A stretch of DNA of 6,805 bases from contig JAFDHW010000130.1 in assembly GCA_019308705.1 (NCBI GenBank), positions 1 through 6,805 on the forward strand. The letters are read 5' to 3'. The notes under the pieces were generated by a model. The model did no database searches. It was not told the DNA's origin and saw nothing but the letters and a program-made list of their open reading frames with translations. Each line of letters opens with the position of its first letter. Within the stretch, counting starts at the first letter, position 1. Of this stretch, positions 1-6,113 are shown in pieces. This stretch comes from Deltaproteobacteria bacterium (GTDB taxonomy: Bacteria > Desulfobacterota > Desulfobacteria > Desulfobacterales > Desulfatibacillaceae). The position numbers and the translations under genes are program-made.

Positions 1-910
1 CGTCCCGCAGGGCCATGCGGTGGCCCGTGGAGCGCAGGATTTCCATGGCCCCGTTGGGGCCCGTCCACACGATCTCCTTTCCCGTGCTCACCAGGATTCC
101 TTCCTGCAGCGGGGCCAGCCCGGTCACCGTGGCCGAGGGGTGGGTGTAGATCTCGGTGGTCGCCGTATCATTCAAAAAAAAAAGGACGACCTTTTTCCCC
201 AGGGCCACGTAGATGATCCCGCCGCTCCCGGCCACGGCGGTGATGGGCTCATCCGCCTGGTAGACCATTTCCAGGTCCTGGACGCCAACGCCCTTGGCCA
301 CGCGCAAAAGGTACAGGGCGTTCCGGCCGCTCTGCTGGTCCACGCCGGCGCAGTACACGGAGTTTCCCGCGGCGGCCAGGACCTCGATCTCCCGCAGGGG
401 CAGGCTCGTCAGGGGCTGCAGGGCGGCATAGGGCACCCCGTATTTGTCCACCGCCTTTTCCGTTGGCTGGGCCGGCAGCACCAGGTCGCTTCCAGCGGCC
501 ATCACGAGCACGCCGTTGGCCAGGTGCGCCATGCCGGAGATTTCCGAATCCAGGGCCACGAGGTATTGCCCGGCCGGATCCACCAGGTAGGGATTGCCAT
601 AGGAAAGGATTCCGGTGATCAAAAGAATGGGTGAACCGGAAGCATCCACGCTGAACAGGATGCTGTCTTTGCTCAATTCCGTGGGCGGCAGCACCCACCG
701 GGATTCGACCTTTGCGCCCCTGGGCAACAGGAAGGTGGCTTCCTTGAACAGGACGGTCCCGGCGGGTTGCGTTTGGGCCGCGGCGGAAGCCAGGCCGGAA
801 GACTCCCGGGGGGCCGCAAGGGCGGGGACGGCCGGCAAAAGCGTCAGGACCGTCGCCGCAAGGACCAGGATCCGCGCCGCCCGGATGATCATTCGCCGAA
901 CCGAATCCAT
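1..910 (-). CDS. Secreted beta-rich (propeller-like) protein, 3' end outside window
   Basis: The frame is open from an ATG at 910 through base 1, giving 303 residues without a stop, so the C-terminus lies outside the window. The start is supported by AGGAG seven bases upstream; an ATG seven codons later (MIIRAAR) overlaps the upstream stop codon but has no ribosome site. The N-terminus is a signal peptide: a basic start, a hydrophobic core near residues 13-30, and small residues (PALAA) near 29-33. The rest is rich in short alternating hydrophobic strands separated by Gly/Asn/Asp turns (for example ILFSVDASGSPILLITG at 84-100, NSVYCAGVD at 183-191, GGIIYVALG at 230-238, EGILVSTGKEIVWTG at 270-284). 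That pattern suggests a beta-propeller, but I recognise no named family. It overlaps the TPR gene upstream by 22 bases, which indicates co-transcription and perhaps translational coupling. Residues 243-246 are encoded by a run of ten T (plus-strand A10 at 174-183), unusual in such GC-rich sequence. The role is unknown; a periplasmic or surface location is inferred. Confidence 0.8.
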   Translation of the reverse strand, partial: MDSVRRMIIRAARILVLAATVLTLLPAVPALAAPRESSGLASAAAQTQPAGTVLFKEATFLLPRGAKVESRWVLPPTELSKDSILFSVDASGSPILLITGILSYGNPYLVDPAGQYLVALDSEISGMAHLANGVLVMAAGSDLVLPAQPTEKAVDKYGVPYAALQPLTSLPLREIEVLAAAGNSVYCAGVDQQSGRNALYLLRVAKGVGVQDLEMVYQADEPITAVAGSGGIIYVALGKKVVLFFLNDTATTEIYTHPSATVTGLAPLQEGILVSTGKEIVWTGPNGAMEILRSTGHRMALRD

Positions 911-2256
911 GCCTTTACTCCTTTTTTGGACTCTGCGAGATCCTTGTTGAACCTTGTCCAGAAAGCGTCCGGGTCAAAGCTTCTCCCCGTGGCGGCCATG
1001 GCCTCGGTCATGAATTTGTTGAGGGCCTGGTAGGCCACCTTGGAGTACAGGCGGCCTCCTTTCACGGCCATTTCCGCGCGGGCGGACATGGGTTCGGGCA
1101 TCCGGGAGACCACCAGGTCCGCGGTCTCGGCCCCGGCCGCAGACGCCCCGCCCTTCCACGCACGCACCGCGATGCGCCCGATGCCCAGCAATCTTTCGTA
1201 GGTGTTCCTCACCGCCTTGCCACCTGCCTCTTCCACGGCGTCGGCCGCTGCGCCTTGAAGCAATCCAACGGCCTTTTCCGCGGCAAAATCCGCGGCAAAG
1301 GCGGTGGTGATGGGGTCCGCGGCCGGGGACCGCCCGTTTACGGGCAGGGCCGCGCGGCGGTCCATGGCCATTGGCCGGGGCGGGGGCTTGTCCCTGCCAT
1401 CGGCCTGCTCAAGCATGCCCATGATGGAGGAAAGGCTTAAAAGATTCCGGTTCACGGAGCAGGGGAGGTCCATCCTCAGCTTGTCCCGTTCCGCCGGGGA
1501 AAGGGGCTTCTGGATGGCATCGACCCAAAGCTCGTTGCGCTTGCGGAGGGCCGAATAGAAAGCCTGGGAGTCCGCATCGGAAAGAGCGCCTTCCCTTATG
1601 CGCTTCGCGTACAGCCGCTCCACGGTCTCCTGGGCGCCGAGATATTCGTTCCACCGGTCCGGGCTTAGCCCGGGCAGGGGGATCTTGGCCCTGGCCTGGG
1701 CGGCGTGGGACAGGGGTTTGGGCACCGGCATGACGGGGATGAGTTTTTTCATCCGCTTCCGGTAATCGGATCGCTGCTTGCGGAGCTCTTCCTGCCGCTT
1801 TTTCTCCTGCTCGGCGTAGCGCAGGTTCTCCTGGATCACCTTGTCGTCCGGCGAAAGCTTGAGCGCCTTTTTGTAGAGGTCGATGGCCCTGGCCCAGTCC
1901 TTTTTTTCGTAAGCCCGGTTGCCCTTCTCGTTGAGCTGGAAGGCTTTCTGCTTTTTCCGGAACTTTTCCTGCTCCCGGCGCTGGCGTTCGAGATCCCTCT
2001 GCTGCTCCTGCTGGTAGTTTATCCACTCCTGCTCGTCGCCGCTGTCCTGGGAGCCGGAACTTTCGTACCCGTCGACCCGTTGCGGGTCTCCCACCGGGGG
2101 AATGTACACCGGCACGTCGCCGGCGGCGTCCAGCAGTTGATCATAGGCCCCGGCCCATGCCGTGCCGGCCAAAGCGACCGCAGCCAGGCACAAGGCCGGG
2201 ATCAAAACCCGGCACTTCCACAAAAAACCCCTTGCAAACACCGAGCTCAACCTCAT
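889..2256 (-). CDS. Exported coiled-coil/TPR-repeat protein
   Basis: This is a 455-residue protein. I chose the ATG at 2256 because AAGAGGA lies about nine bases upstream; an in-frame ATG at 2277 would add seven residues but has no ribosome site. Residues 1-35 form a signal peptide (basic n-region, hydrophobic VLIPALCLAAVALAG, AWA cleavage site before GAYDQ). Residues 74-108 are Glu/Gln/Arg-rich and look like a coiled coil. Residues about 106-139 match one TPR unit (GNRAYEKKDWARAIDLYKKA, then LSPDD), followed by a charged helix to about 172. The C-terminal 270 residues are helical, with a Pro-rich linker near 290-310, and match no family I recognise. A single TPR suggests a protein-protein scaffold in the periplasm, which is inference. 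It sits 88 bases downstream of the SHOCT-type gene, and its last 22 bases overlap the next gene, so the three probably form one leftward operon. Confidence 0.85.
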   Translation of the reverse strand: MRLSSVFARGFLWKCRVLIPALCLAAVALAGTAWAGAYDQLLDAAGDVPVYIPPVGDPQRVDGYESSGSQDSGDEQEWINYQQEQQRDLERQRREQEKFRKKQKAFQLNEKGNRAYEKKDWARAIDLYKKALKLSPDDKVIQENLRYAEQEKKRQEELRKQRSDYRKRMKKLIPVMPVPKPLSHAAQARAKIPLPGLSPDRWNEYLGAQETVERLYAKRIREGALSDADSQAFYSALRKRNELWVDAIQKPLSPAERDKLRMDLPCSVNRNLLSLSSIMGMLEQADGRDKPPPRPMAMDRRAALPVNGRSPAADPITTAFAADFAAEKAVGLLQGAAADAVEEAGGKAVRNTYERLLGIGRIAVRAWKGGASAAGAETADLVVSRMPEPMSARAEMAVKGGRLYSKVAYQALNKFMTEAMAATGRSFDPDAFWTRFNKDLAESKKGVKAWIRFGE

Positions 2257-2344
2257 GGGCGTCGTCCTCTTATGCATCCAATGGCCCGTGATGGAGCCGT
2301 CCTCGTCCGTATCCCGGCACGGCGCGTGGCGTCCTGCGGGCGTT

Positions 2345-2761
2345 TCACCACTTTTCGTCGAGAATCCGCCGGCGCTTGGCCTTGTACTCCTTTTCGGTGA
2401 TCAGGCCGTCGGCCTTGAGCCGCTCCAGCTTGCGCAGCCTGAAATCAAAATCCTGGTCCCGCGGTGCGGAGGAGTCTTCCGCGTCTTCCAGGCGCGCCTC
2501 CAACAGGGAACTCGCCTCCGGGTTCCTTTGGATCGACAAAAGCCGTGCAAAGACCGCGATGATGGAGACGCACGCCGCAATCCATATCAGGAGAAATCCC
2601 GCCTGCGCGATGAGCAGGCCCGGTTCGGAGCCGGACGTCTCCATGCCTATTACGACGGCCATCACCAGGCCGAAAGCCAAAAAAAGGGAGGCGACCACAA
2701 TCCCGATCTTTGCCTGTAAAGCGGTCAAACGGTTCGGGGTGATACGAGCGCGGTATGCCAT
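2345..2761 (-). CDS. Two-helix membrane protein with C-terminal SHOCT-like domain
   Basis: The protein has 138 residues from the ATG at 2761, which is preceded by AGAAGGG at about seven bases; the frame stays open to an ATG at 2836 but without comparable support. Residues about 19-39 (IGIVVASLFLAFGLVMAVVIG) and 49-75 (LLIAQAGFLLIWIAACVSIIAVFARLL) are hydrophobic and predicted to span the membrane, joined by a short Ser/Gly/Glu-rich loop. The tail, residues about 106-138, has the SHOCT pattern: a helix with spaced leucines (RLRKLERLKADG), then LITEKEYKAKRRRIL. SHOCT segments are short C-terminal helices found on many bacterial membrane proteins and are thought to mediate oligomerisation; no catalytic role is known. 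It is the first of three leftward genes encoding membrane or exported products. Its function is not identifiable from sequence. An acidic linker (EARLEDAEDSS) separates the membrane part from the tail. Confidence 0.85.
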   Translation of the reverse strand: MAYRARITPNRLTALQAKIGIVVASLFLAFGLVMAVVIGMETSGSEPGLLIAQAGFLLIWIAACVSIIAVFARLLSIQRNPEASSLLEARLEDAEDSSAPRDQDFDFRLRKLERLKADGLITEKEYKAKRRRILDEKW

Positions 2762-3081
2762 GGCGAAACCCTTCTCTCTTTTTGTGTTGGGCAACCCGCC
2801 AAACGCCCTGAAAAGAACTTCTCCGCGCCGGCGCAACCACGAAACACACCATCCAACACTTCAAGGTAATTGATTGCATATCTTCTCAAAAAAGGACGGC
2901 CGGTTCCAGAAGAATCAGGCGCTCGCATGTAGTTCCCAAAGAAAAAGCTCTCGTGCTTGCGCCTGACGAAAGGGGCTCTTGCCATTGCCGGCCCCTGACG
3001 CGAGGATCGAATCCCGCCTTTTCCCGGGCTGTTAAGCGCAACGACGCCGCCCCCTGTTTCAGACCAAACCGGGTGGCAGCC
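2762..3081. other. Intergenic stretch without a supported gene
   Basis: I find no reading frame here with convincing composition, start site and ribosome site. Long frames on both strands are chance extensions of neighbouring GC-rich frames. An AT-rich patch at about 2864-2893 is the most likely place for the leftward promoter of the SHOCT-TPR-propeller genes, but I cannot pick a matching -35/-10 pair on either strand with good spacing. The leader of the SHOCT gene would then be roughly 100 bases long. No terminator-type hairpin with a T run is evident. Confidence 0.5.
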
Positions 3082-3314
3082 ATGGAAGAAAAAACCGCAG
3101 CCCCGCCGGGGCCGGCAGATTGCTGGTGCAGGGGCAAATCCGGCGAAGAAATCTCTTTTGAAGAATTTCTCCAAAGGGCTGGGCTTTCCACGGGTATCCC
3201 GCACCAGGGCTCCTCCTTGGAGGCAGGATGGTGGACCTGGCCCGCATGGCCAACGGGTCCTTCTGCCTGGGGTGCAAGTCCTGCACCTTTCCCAAGTGCC
3301 CCTTTGGCAAATGA
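3082..3314 (+). pseudogene. Possible frameshifted small Cys-rich (metal-binding) protein gene
   Basis: A forward frame starting at ATG 3082 encodes MEEKTAAPPGPADCWCRGKS and continues with a plausible soluble segment (GEEISFEEFLQRAGL) to about 3225. It then runs on without a stop into the antisense of the yifB-type gene and becomes Trp/Pro-rich and implausible (GWWTWPAWPTG). From 3228 the neighbouring frame instead encodes a Cys-cluster peptide ending CPFGK and a stop at 3312-3314. Joining the two, as if one base had been lost between about 3165 and 3228, gives a protein of roughly 77 residues with CxC followed by CX2CX2CX4CP, a plausible zinc or iron-sulfur site. The upstream ribosome site is weak (GGTGG five bases before the ATG). 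The join is inference: alternatives are a sequencing error, a genuine decayed gene, or an unrelated upstream frame. I do not recognise the family by name. Confidence 0.4.
3228..3314 (+). CDS. 28-residue Cys-cluster peptide (independent ORF, or 3' end of the frameshifted gene)
   Basis: The frame reads MVDLARMANGSFCLGCKSC and then TFPKCPFGK and a stop. Four cysteines at residues 13, 16, 19 and 24 form CX2CX2CX4C followed by Pro-Phe-Gly-Lys, resembling half a ferredoxin-type cluster or a small zinc knuckle. GGAGG ends four bases before the ATG, a usable but tight ribosome site. Upstream, the same frame is open only back to 3162 and has no other start. The dense, regularly spaced cysteines argue against a chance frame. 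It converges on the yifB-type gene, whose stop is 61 bases away on the other strand. It could be a real microprotein or the C-terminal piece of the longer candidate at 3082-3314. Confidence 0.4.
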   Translation: MVDLARMANGSFCLGCKSCTFPKCPFGK

Positions 3315-3374
3315 CGGGCAGCTTTTTCTCGATACGGCCGTTTCCCATCCAGGACGTCCGTCGACCGGGCCGTC

Positions 3375-4898
3375 CTACCCCCTTTCCAGGCTCCGGTACT
3401 GCACGGCCTCGGCGATGTGCGGGGCCAGAATATCCTTTTCTCCGGCCAGGTCCGCGATGGTGCGTGCGATCTTGAGCACCCGGTGGTAGGCCCGGGCGGA
3501 CAAGCCCAGACGGTCCACGGCGGTTTTCAGGATGTTTTCGCCCGTGGGGTCGATGGGGCAGAATTTTTTCACGTGGCGGTTGGCCATGCGGGCGTTGGTG
3601 GTGAAGGGCTGGGCGGAAAAACGCTGGGCCTGGGTCTTCCTGGCCAGGGTGACACGCTCGCGGATGGCGGCCGAGGACTCGCCGTCCGCGGCCGCGGACA
3701 GGTCCTTGTACGCCACGGCGGGCACTTCCACGTGGATGTCCAGCCGGTCCATGAGCGGGCCGGACACCCGGGACCTGTACCGCCGGATGGAAAAGGGCGG
3801 GCACTTGCACTCGTGACGGGGGTCGTTGAGGTATCCGCACGGGCAGGGATTCATGGCCGCCACCAGCATGAAGGAGGCGGGATAGGTCAGGGACACGGCC
3901 GCCCGGGCGATGGTCACCTCCCCGTCCTCCAGGGGCTGGCGCAGCACCTCCAGCACGTGCTTCTTGAACTCGGGGAGCTCGTCCAAAAACAGCACCCCGT
4001 GGTGGGCCAGGGAGACCTCTCCCGGCCGGGGATGCACGCCCCCGCCGATAAGCCCCGCGTCCGAGATGGTGTGGTGCGGCGACCGGAAGGGTCGTATGGT
4101 CACCAGGCTCTGGTCGGCCGCGAGCCTCCCGGCCACGGAGTGCACCTTGGTGGTAGAAAGCGCCTCGTCAAAGGAAAGCTCCGGCAAAAGGGTGGGTATC
4201 CGCCGGGCCAGCATGGTCTTGCCGGACCCGGGCGGCCCGATCATGAGCACGTTGTGCCCGCCCGCGCAGGCTACTTCCAGGGCCCGCTTCACGTGTTCCT
4301 GGCCGCGCACCTCGGCAAAATCCACCCCGCCGGGCGCGGGCGCGCCGAACATCCGGGCAAGGTCCACCCGCGCCGGCTCGATGCCTCCGCCGTTTCGCAG
4401 ATGCTCCACCAGCACGGACAAATGGCCCACGGGAAGGACGTCCACGCCTTCCACCACCGCGGATTCGGCCGCATTCCTCTCCGGCACGGCCACGGCGCGC
4501 ACGCCCGTCTGCCGGGCGGCCATGGCCATGGGAAGCGACCCCCGCACCGGCTTCACCGCCCCGTCCAGGGAAAGTTCGCCCAGGACCAGAAGGCCTTCCA
4601 GCCGGTCCGCGGGGATCATGCCCGCGGCCGCCAGCAAGGCCACGGCAATGGGCAGGTCGAACCCGGAGCCCTCCTTTTTCAGGTCCGCGGGCGCCAGGTT
4701 CACGGTGATACGGTCCTCGGGGTAGTCGTAGCCCGAGTTCTCGATAGCCGCGCGCACCCGCTCACGGCTTTCCCGCACCGCGGCCTCGGGCAGGCCCACC
4801 GTGGAAAACGCGGGCAGCCCCGGGGAAATGTCCACCTCCACGTCCACCACCGTGGCGTCCACCCCCACGACCGCGCTGGATTTCACCCGGGCTAGCAT
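3375..4898 (-). CDS. yifB: YifB/ComM-family Mg-chelatase-like AAA+ ATPase
   Basis: This is a full-length 507-residue member of the YifB/ComM family. I start it at ATG 4898 (MLARVKSSAVVGVDA, the usual family N-terminus) with GGGAG about ten bases upstream; a TTG at 4928 in the same frame is less likely. Residues about 20-140 form the ChlI-like/Lon-protease-like N-terminal domain (including the PGLPAFSTVGLPEAAVRES segment). The AAA+ core follows: RGQEHVKRALEVA near 198-210, Walker A GPPGSGKT at 221-228, FRSPHHTISD at 271-280, Walker B VLFLDELPEF at 302-311, and a four-Cys insert at 352, 354, 364 and 366 (NPCPCGY, ECKCPP). The Mg_chelatase_C helical domain covers about 400-500 (AYHRVLKIARTIADL). 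In naturally transformable bacteria ComM is a hexameric helicase that promotes branch migration during uptake and integration of DNA; many non-competent bacteria carry it with no defined role. The protein is cytoplasmic. It is divergent from lpxC and not obviously in an operon. Confidence 0.97.
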   Translation of the reverse strand: MLARVKSSAVVGVDATVVDVEVDISPGLPAFSTVGLPEAAVRESRERVRAAIENSGYDYPEDRITVNLAPADLKKEGSGFDLPIAVALLAAAGMIPADRLEGLLVLGELSLDGAVKPVRGSLPMAMAARQTGVRAVAVPERNAAESAVVEGVDVLPVGHLSVLVEHLRNGGGIEPARVDLARMFGAPAPGGVDFAEVRGQEHVKRALEVACAGGHNVLMIGPPGSGKTMLARRIPTLLPELSFDEALSTTKVHSVAGRLAADQSLVTIRPFRSPHHTISDAGLIGGGVHPRPGEVSLAHHGVLFLDELPEFKKHVLEVLRQPLEDGEVTIARAAVSLTYPASFMLVAAMNPCPCGYLNDPRHECKCPPFSIRRYRSRVSGPLMDRLDIHVEVPAVAYKDLSAAADGESSAAIRERVTLARKTQAQRFSAQPFTTNARMANRHVKKFCPIDPTGENILKTAVDRLGLSARAYHRVLKIARTIADLAGEKDILAPHIAEAVQYRSLERG

Positions 4899-5082
4899 CG
4901 AAGGATTTCTCCCTTGGTTTTGTATCAAAATATCAGTGAAGGTAGAAAAATCAGAAGGATATTACAAGCATAAACCAAATCACGGCCTTGAAATCGTTCC
5001 TGTTTGCCGCTATGTTCACCGGCATGAGTCCACAATTCGCCATCCTGCCCACGGGCCGCACGCCCTGGCCTTTCTGTTTTCC
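4899..5082. promoter_or_regulatory. AT-rich divergent intergenic region between yifB and lpxC
   Basis: This is the most AT-rich stretch before the window end (especially 4911-4985) and separates two genes read away from each other, so it should carry both promoters. The rightward one is clear and is listed separately. On the leftward strand, the best candidate for yifB is an extended -10-like TGATACAAA at about 4920-4928, but its -35 region is poor. No clear dyad operator or riboswitch-like structure is visible. Confidence 0.5.
4988..5016 (+). promoter_or_regulatory. Sigma70-type promoter for lpxC
   Basis: TTGAAA at 4988-4993 and TATGTT at 5011-5016 are separated by exactly 17 bases, a good match to the sigma70 consensus (five of six and four of six). 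Transcription would start near 5023 and leave about 60 bases of leader before the lpxC ATG at 5083. This is read from sequence only. Confidence 0.6.
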
Positions 5083-5943
5083 ATGCAAGCACGCCAAAAA
5101 ACCATAGGTCGGCCGGTGTCCTGCAAGGGCATCGGGCTGCACTCGGGCCGCGAGGTGGGGCTTTGCATCCTTCCCGCCCCGGAAAACCACGGCATCCGGT
5201 TCGCCCGGGCGGACCTGCCTGGCCGGCCGGTGATCAACGCCCGGTTCAAGAACGTGGTGGACACGTCCCTGGCCACGGTCATCGGCGGCAACGGGGCCAT
5301 CGTGTCCACCATCGAGCACCTCATGGCCGCCTTCGCGGGCATGGGCATCGACAACGCCCTGGTGGAGACGGACTCCTACGAGGTGCCCATCATGGACGGC
5401 TCCGCCGCCCCCTTCACCAAGCTCCTGGAGGAGGCGGGGGCAGCCGAGCAGGACGCCCCCCGCACTTACTTCCGAATCCACGAGCCCATCCGATTAGAAG
5501 ACGGCGACCGGTGGGTGGAGATCACCCCGGCGGACACCTTCACCATCACCTGCACCATCCGGTTCGCCTCCGCGGCCATCGGCGAGCAGTCCTTCTCCTT
5601 TCCCGTGGAGGCGGATTTCTTCGCCAAGGAGATCGCCCCGGCCCGCACCTTCGGGTTTTTGCAGGAGGTGGATTTTCTGCGCGTCTTCGGCCTGGCCAAG
5701 GGGGGCTCTTTGGACAACGCCGTGGTCATAGACGGCGAAAAGGTGATCAACGAGTCCGGCCTCAGGTTCCCCGACGAGTTCGTCCGGCACAAGACGCTGG
5801 ATTGTTTGGGCGACTTTTCCCTGTTGGGCATCCCCATCCTGGGGCACATCCGCACCCACAAGAGCGGCCACGCCTTCAACCACGCCTTTTTGGAAACCTT
5901 TTTCGCCTCCAGGCGGTCCTGGAAAACCGCCACCCTGGCATGA
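5083..5943 (+). CDS. lpxC: UDP-3-O-acyl-N-acetylglucosamine deacetylase
   Basis: LpxC removes the N-acetyl group from UDP-3-O-acyl-GlcNAc, the committed step of lipid A synthesis, in the cytoplasm. The 286-residue product aligns along its length with the family: N-terminal GIGLHSG (16-22), TIEHLMAA (76-83) with general base E78 and zinc ligand H79, VPIMDGSAAPF (101-111), ARTFGF (187-192), GGSLDNAVV (207-215), and RHKTLDCLGD (235-244) carrying zinc ligands H236 and D240. KSGHAFNH (260-267) supplies the catalytic H263. All key residues are present, so it should be active. ATG 5083 is the only sensible start and matches the family N-terminus, but the bases before it are pyrimidine-rich and contain no ribosome site. 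The protein is shorter than the E. coli enzyme (305 residues) because the tail after the last helix is only a few residues, although it still ends in Leu-Ala, as the E. coli FtsH-recognised tail does. An intrinsic terminator follows at 6055. Confidence 0.97.
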   Translation: MQARQKTIGRPVSCKGIGLHSGREVGLCILPAPENHGIRFARADLPGRPVINARFKNVVDTSLATVIGGNGAIVSTIEHLMAAFAGMGIDNALVETDSYEVPIMDGSAAPFTKLLEEAGAAEQDAPRTYFRIHEPIRLEDGDRWVEITPADTFTITCTIRFASAAIGEQSFSFPVEADFFAKEIAPARTFGFLQEVDFLRVFGLAKGGSLDNAVVIDGEKVINESGLRFPDEFVRHKTLDCLGDFSLLGIPILGHIRTHKSGHAFNHAFLETFFASRRSWKTATLA

Positions 5944-6006
5944 ACCGGAAAATCCCCCTTGAAAAACAAACGGCTGGATTTTGGCCCTTAATTTTGCCCG
6001 GGCCGG

Positions 6007-6037
6007 TTGAACTGCCGGTGTGCATCCGGTATACAAT
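6007..6037 (+). promoter_or_regulatory. Candidate promoter upstream of the DUF4390-type gene
   Basis: TTGAAC at 6007-6012 is followed after 17 bases by TATACA at 6030-6035 (or TACAAT at 6032-6037 with a 19-base spacer). Each hexamer matches the sigma70 consensus at four or more of six positions. Transcription would begin near 6043, only about 12 bases ahead of the terminator hairpin at 6055-6072. Confidence 0.45.
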
Positions 6038-6054
6038 TTACGATTGAGGGGACT

Positions 6055-6082
6055 GCCGGCGTCCGCGCCGGCGTGTTTTTTT
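6055..6082 (+). terminator. Intrinsic (rho-independent) terminator
   Basis: A perfect 7-base-pair GC-only stem (GCCGGCG at 6055-6061 with CGCCGGC at 6066-6072) closes a TCCG loop, and GTG then seven T (6076-6082) follow. It lies 112 bases after the lpxC stop and is most simply the lpxC terminator. Because a promoter-like sequence lies just upstream and the next gene begins at 6114, it could also act as an attenuator for that gene. Confidence 0.85.
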
Positions 6083-6113
6083 CCGTCCCATCGGTTGGAC
6101 AACCAGGAAATCC

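Noticed and set aside
20..634. A 204-codon forward frame opposite the propeller-like gene
   Set aside because: Its composition is antisense-like and it lacks start support; the leftward frame has a signal peptide, ribosome site and operon overlap.
2993..3030. A T-arm-like string (GGATCGAATCCCGCC) suggesting a tRNA 3' end or attachment site
   Set aside because: The flanking bases form only a two-base-pair T stem, and no anticodon arm, D arm or acceptor stem can be found upstream.
3297..3327. TGCCC/GGGCA hairpin followed by five T near the end of the small Cys frame
   Set aside because: The stem is only five pairs around a 14-base loop and overlaps the stop codon, too weak to call as a terminator.
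3351..3376. AGGACG/CGTCCT hairpin overlapping the yifB stop codon
   Set aside because: Six pairs with a 14-base loop and no T run on either strand, so it does not qualify as an intrinsic terminator.
2725..3840. A 371-codon leftward frame running across the intergenic region into yifB
   Set aside because: It overlaps the clear YifB coding frame in another frame, is extremely Pro/Arg/Gly-rich, and has no recognisable domain or ribosome site.
3417..4895. A 492-codon forward frame antisense to yifB
   Set aside because: The His/Gly/Arg-rich product is typical of the antisense of a GC-rich gene, while the opposite strand encodes an unambiguous AAA+ ATPase.
5983..6004. GGCCC/GGGCC hairpin just after lpxC
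   Set aside because: Five pairs, a 12-base loop and no T tract after it; the hairpin at 6055-6082 is a far better terminator.
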